Shown here: positions 63,914-64,000 of the stretch, piece by piece
Position numbering within the stretch: the first letter of the stretch is position 1
How the letters are laid out: each line of letters begins with the position of its first letter
NCBI RefSeq assembly: GCF_001418105.1
Contig: NZ_LIQI01000022.1
Span: 682,001 to 746,000 of the forward strand
Length of the DNA stretch: 64,000 nucleotides
Direction of reading: 5' to 3'
Source of the DNA: Lacinutrix himadriensis
Lineage (GTDB): Bacteria > Bacteroidota > Bacteroidia > Flavobacteriales > Flavobacteriaceae
Position numbers and translations under genes: made by a program
Notes under the pieces: model-generated
What the model saw: the letters and a program-made list of their open reading frames with translations, nothing else
The model's database searches: none
What the model was told of the DNA's origin: nothing

Positions 63914-64000
63914 ATGAAAAAAATGTACACACTCTTATTAAGTATTATATGTATGTATCAACTACATGCGCAATACACAGCTATTCCAGACCCCGATTTT
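63914..64000 (+). CDS. Second LRR secreted paralogue, partial
   Basis: First 29 codons before the window ends. The translation begins MKKMYTLLLSIICMYQLHAQ and matches the first LRR protein at 26 of 29 positions (changes at residues 4, 17 and 28). The signal peptide and leader, including a hairpin, are also duplicated, so this is a tandem gene duplication. Confidence 0.88.
   Translation, partial: MKKMYTLLLSIICMYQLHAQYTAIPDPDF

Noticed and set aside
1-64000. CRISPR arrays, insertion sequences, integrases, phage genes, rRNA
   Set aside because: None was recognised anywhere in the window.

Overview
The window comes from an AT-rich member of the Bacteroidetes, very probably a marine Flavobacteriaceae species. 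The evidence is roughly one-third GC (by eye), TAnnTTTG-type -7 promoter boxes, almost no Shine-Dalgarno sequences, type IX secretion sorting domains (types A and B), many Bacteroidetes DUF families (DUF4175, DUF4837, DUF6909), and a GlnS with an extra C-terminal region. No CRISPR array, insertion sequence, integrase or rRNA was seen. The sequence looks chromosomal.

Positions 1 to about 23,050 (minus strand) hold a surface-polysaccharide locus of about 23 genes. A matched promoter (TTG-N20-TACATTTG) reads first into rfbB-A-C-D (dTDP-L-rhamnose). Next come cysQ, a doubled DUF2061 protein, cysC and a UPF0104 membrane protein. A second candidate promoter precedes cysD, an MBOAT acyltransferase with an SGNH-fold partner, cysN, a lipoprotein, a Wzx flippase, a sulfotransferase, three glycosyltransferases, two Wzy/WaaL-like membrane proteins, ugd and uxs. 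The run ends in the first 38 codons of a sugar-phosphate transferase that leaves the window. Read together, the genes make PAPS (CysD/N/C), use it in a sulfotransferase, and recycle PAP (CysQ). No sulfate-reduction genes are present, so the product is probably a sulfated and perhaps O-acylated polysaccharide built from rhamnose and glucuronate/xylose precursors. A Wzz-like chain-length protein follows a DUF6909 gene just upstream.

Positions 24 to 53.7 kb hold mostly housekeeping genes: GH3-family protein, M23 peptidase, tatA, lytic transglycosylase, pgk, holB, an OmpH-like chaperone, mnmG, ybeY, a large DUF4175 protein, gltX, an SPFH protein, a FemAB/GNAT-like transferase, glnS and folB. Two perfect 16-bp parS-like palindromes flank mnmG, which suggests proximity to the replication origin. 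A membrane di-iron monooxygenase gene is translationally coupled to a RES-domain gene.

Positions 53.7 to 64 kb are more accessory. A tRNA-Cys gene is followed by three decaying tandem copies of its 3' end, then a type-B-sorted repeat protein, a small hypothetical gene and an FN3 lipoprotein. LysE, GIN-domain and YbjQ genes follow. The rnr gene carries a one-base frameshift. The window ends with two tandem leucine-rich-repeat secreted paralogues whose leaders share a hairpin with compensatory changes.
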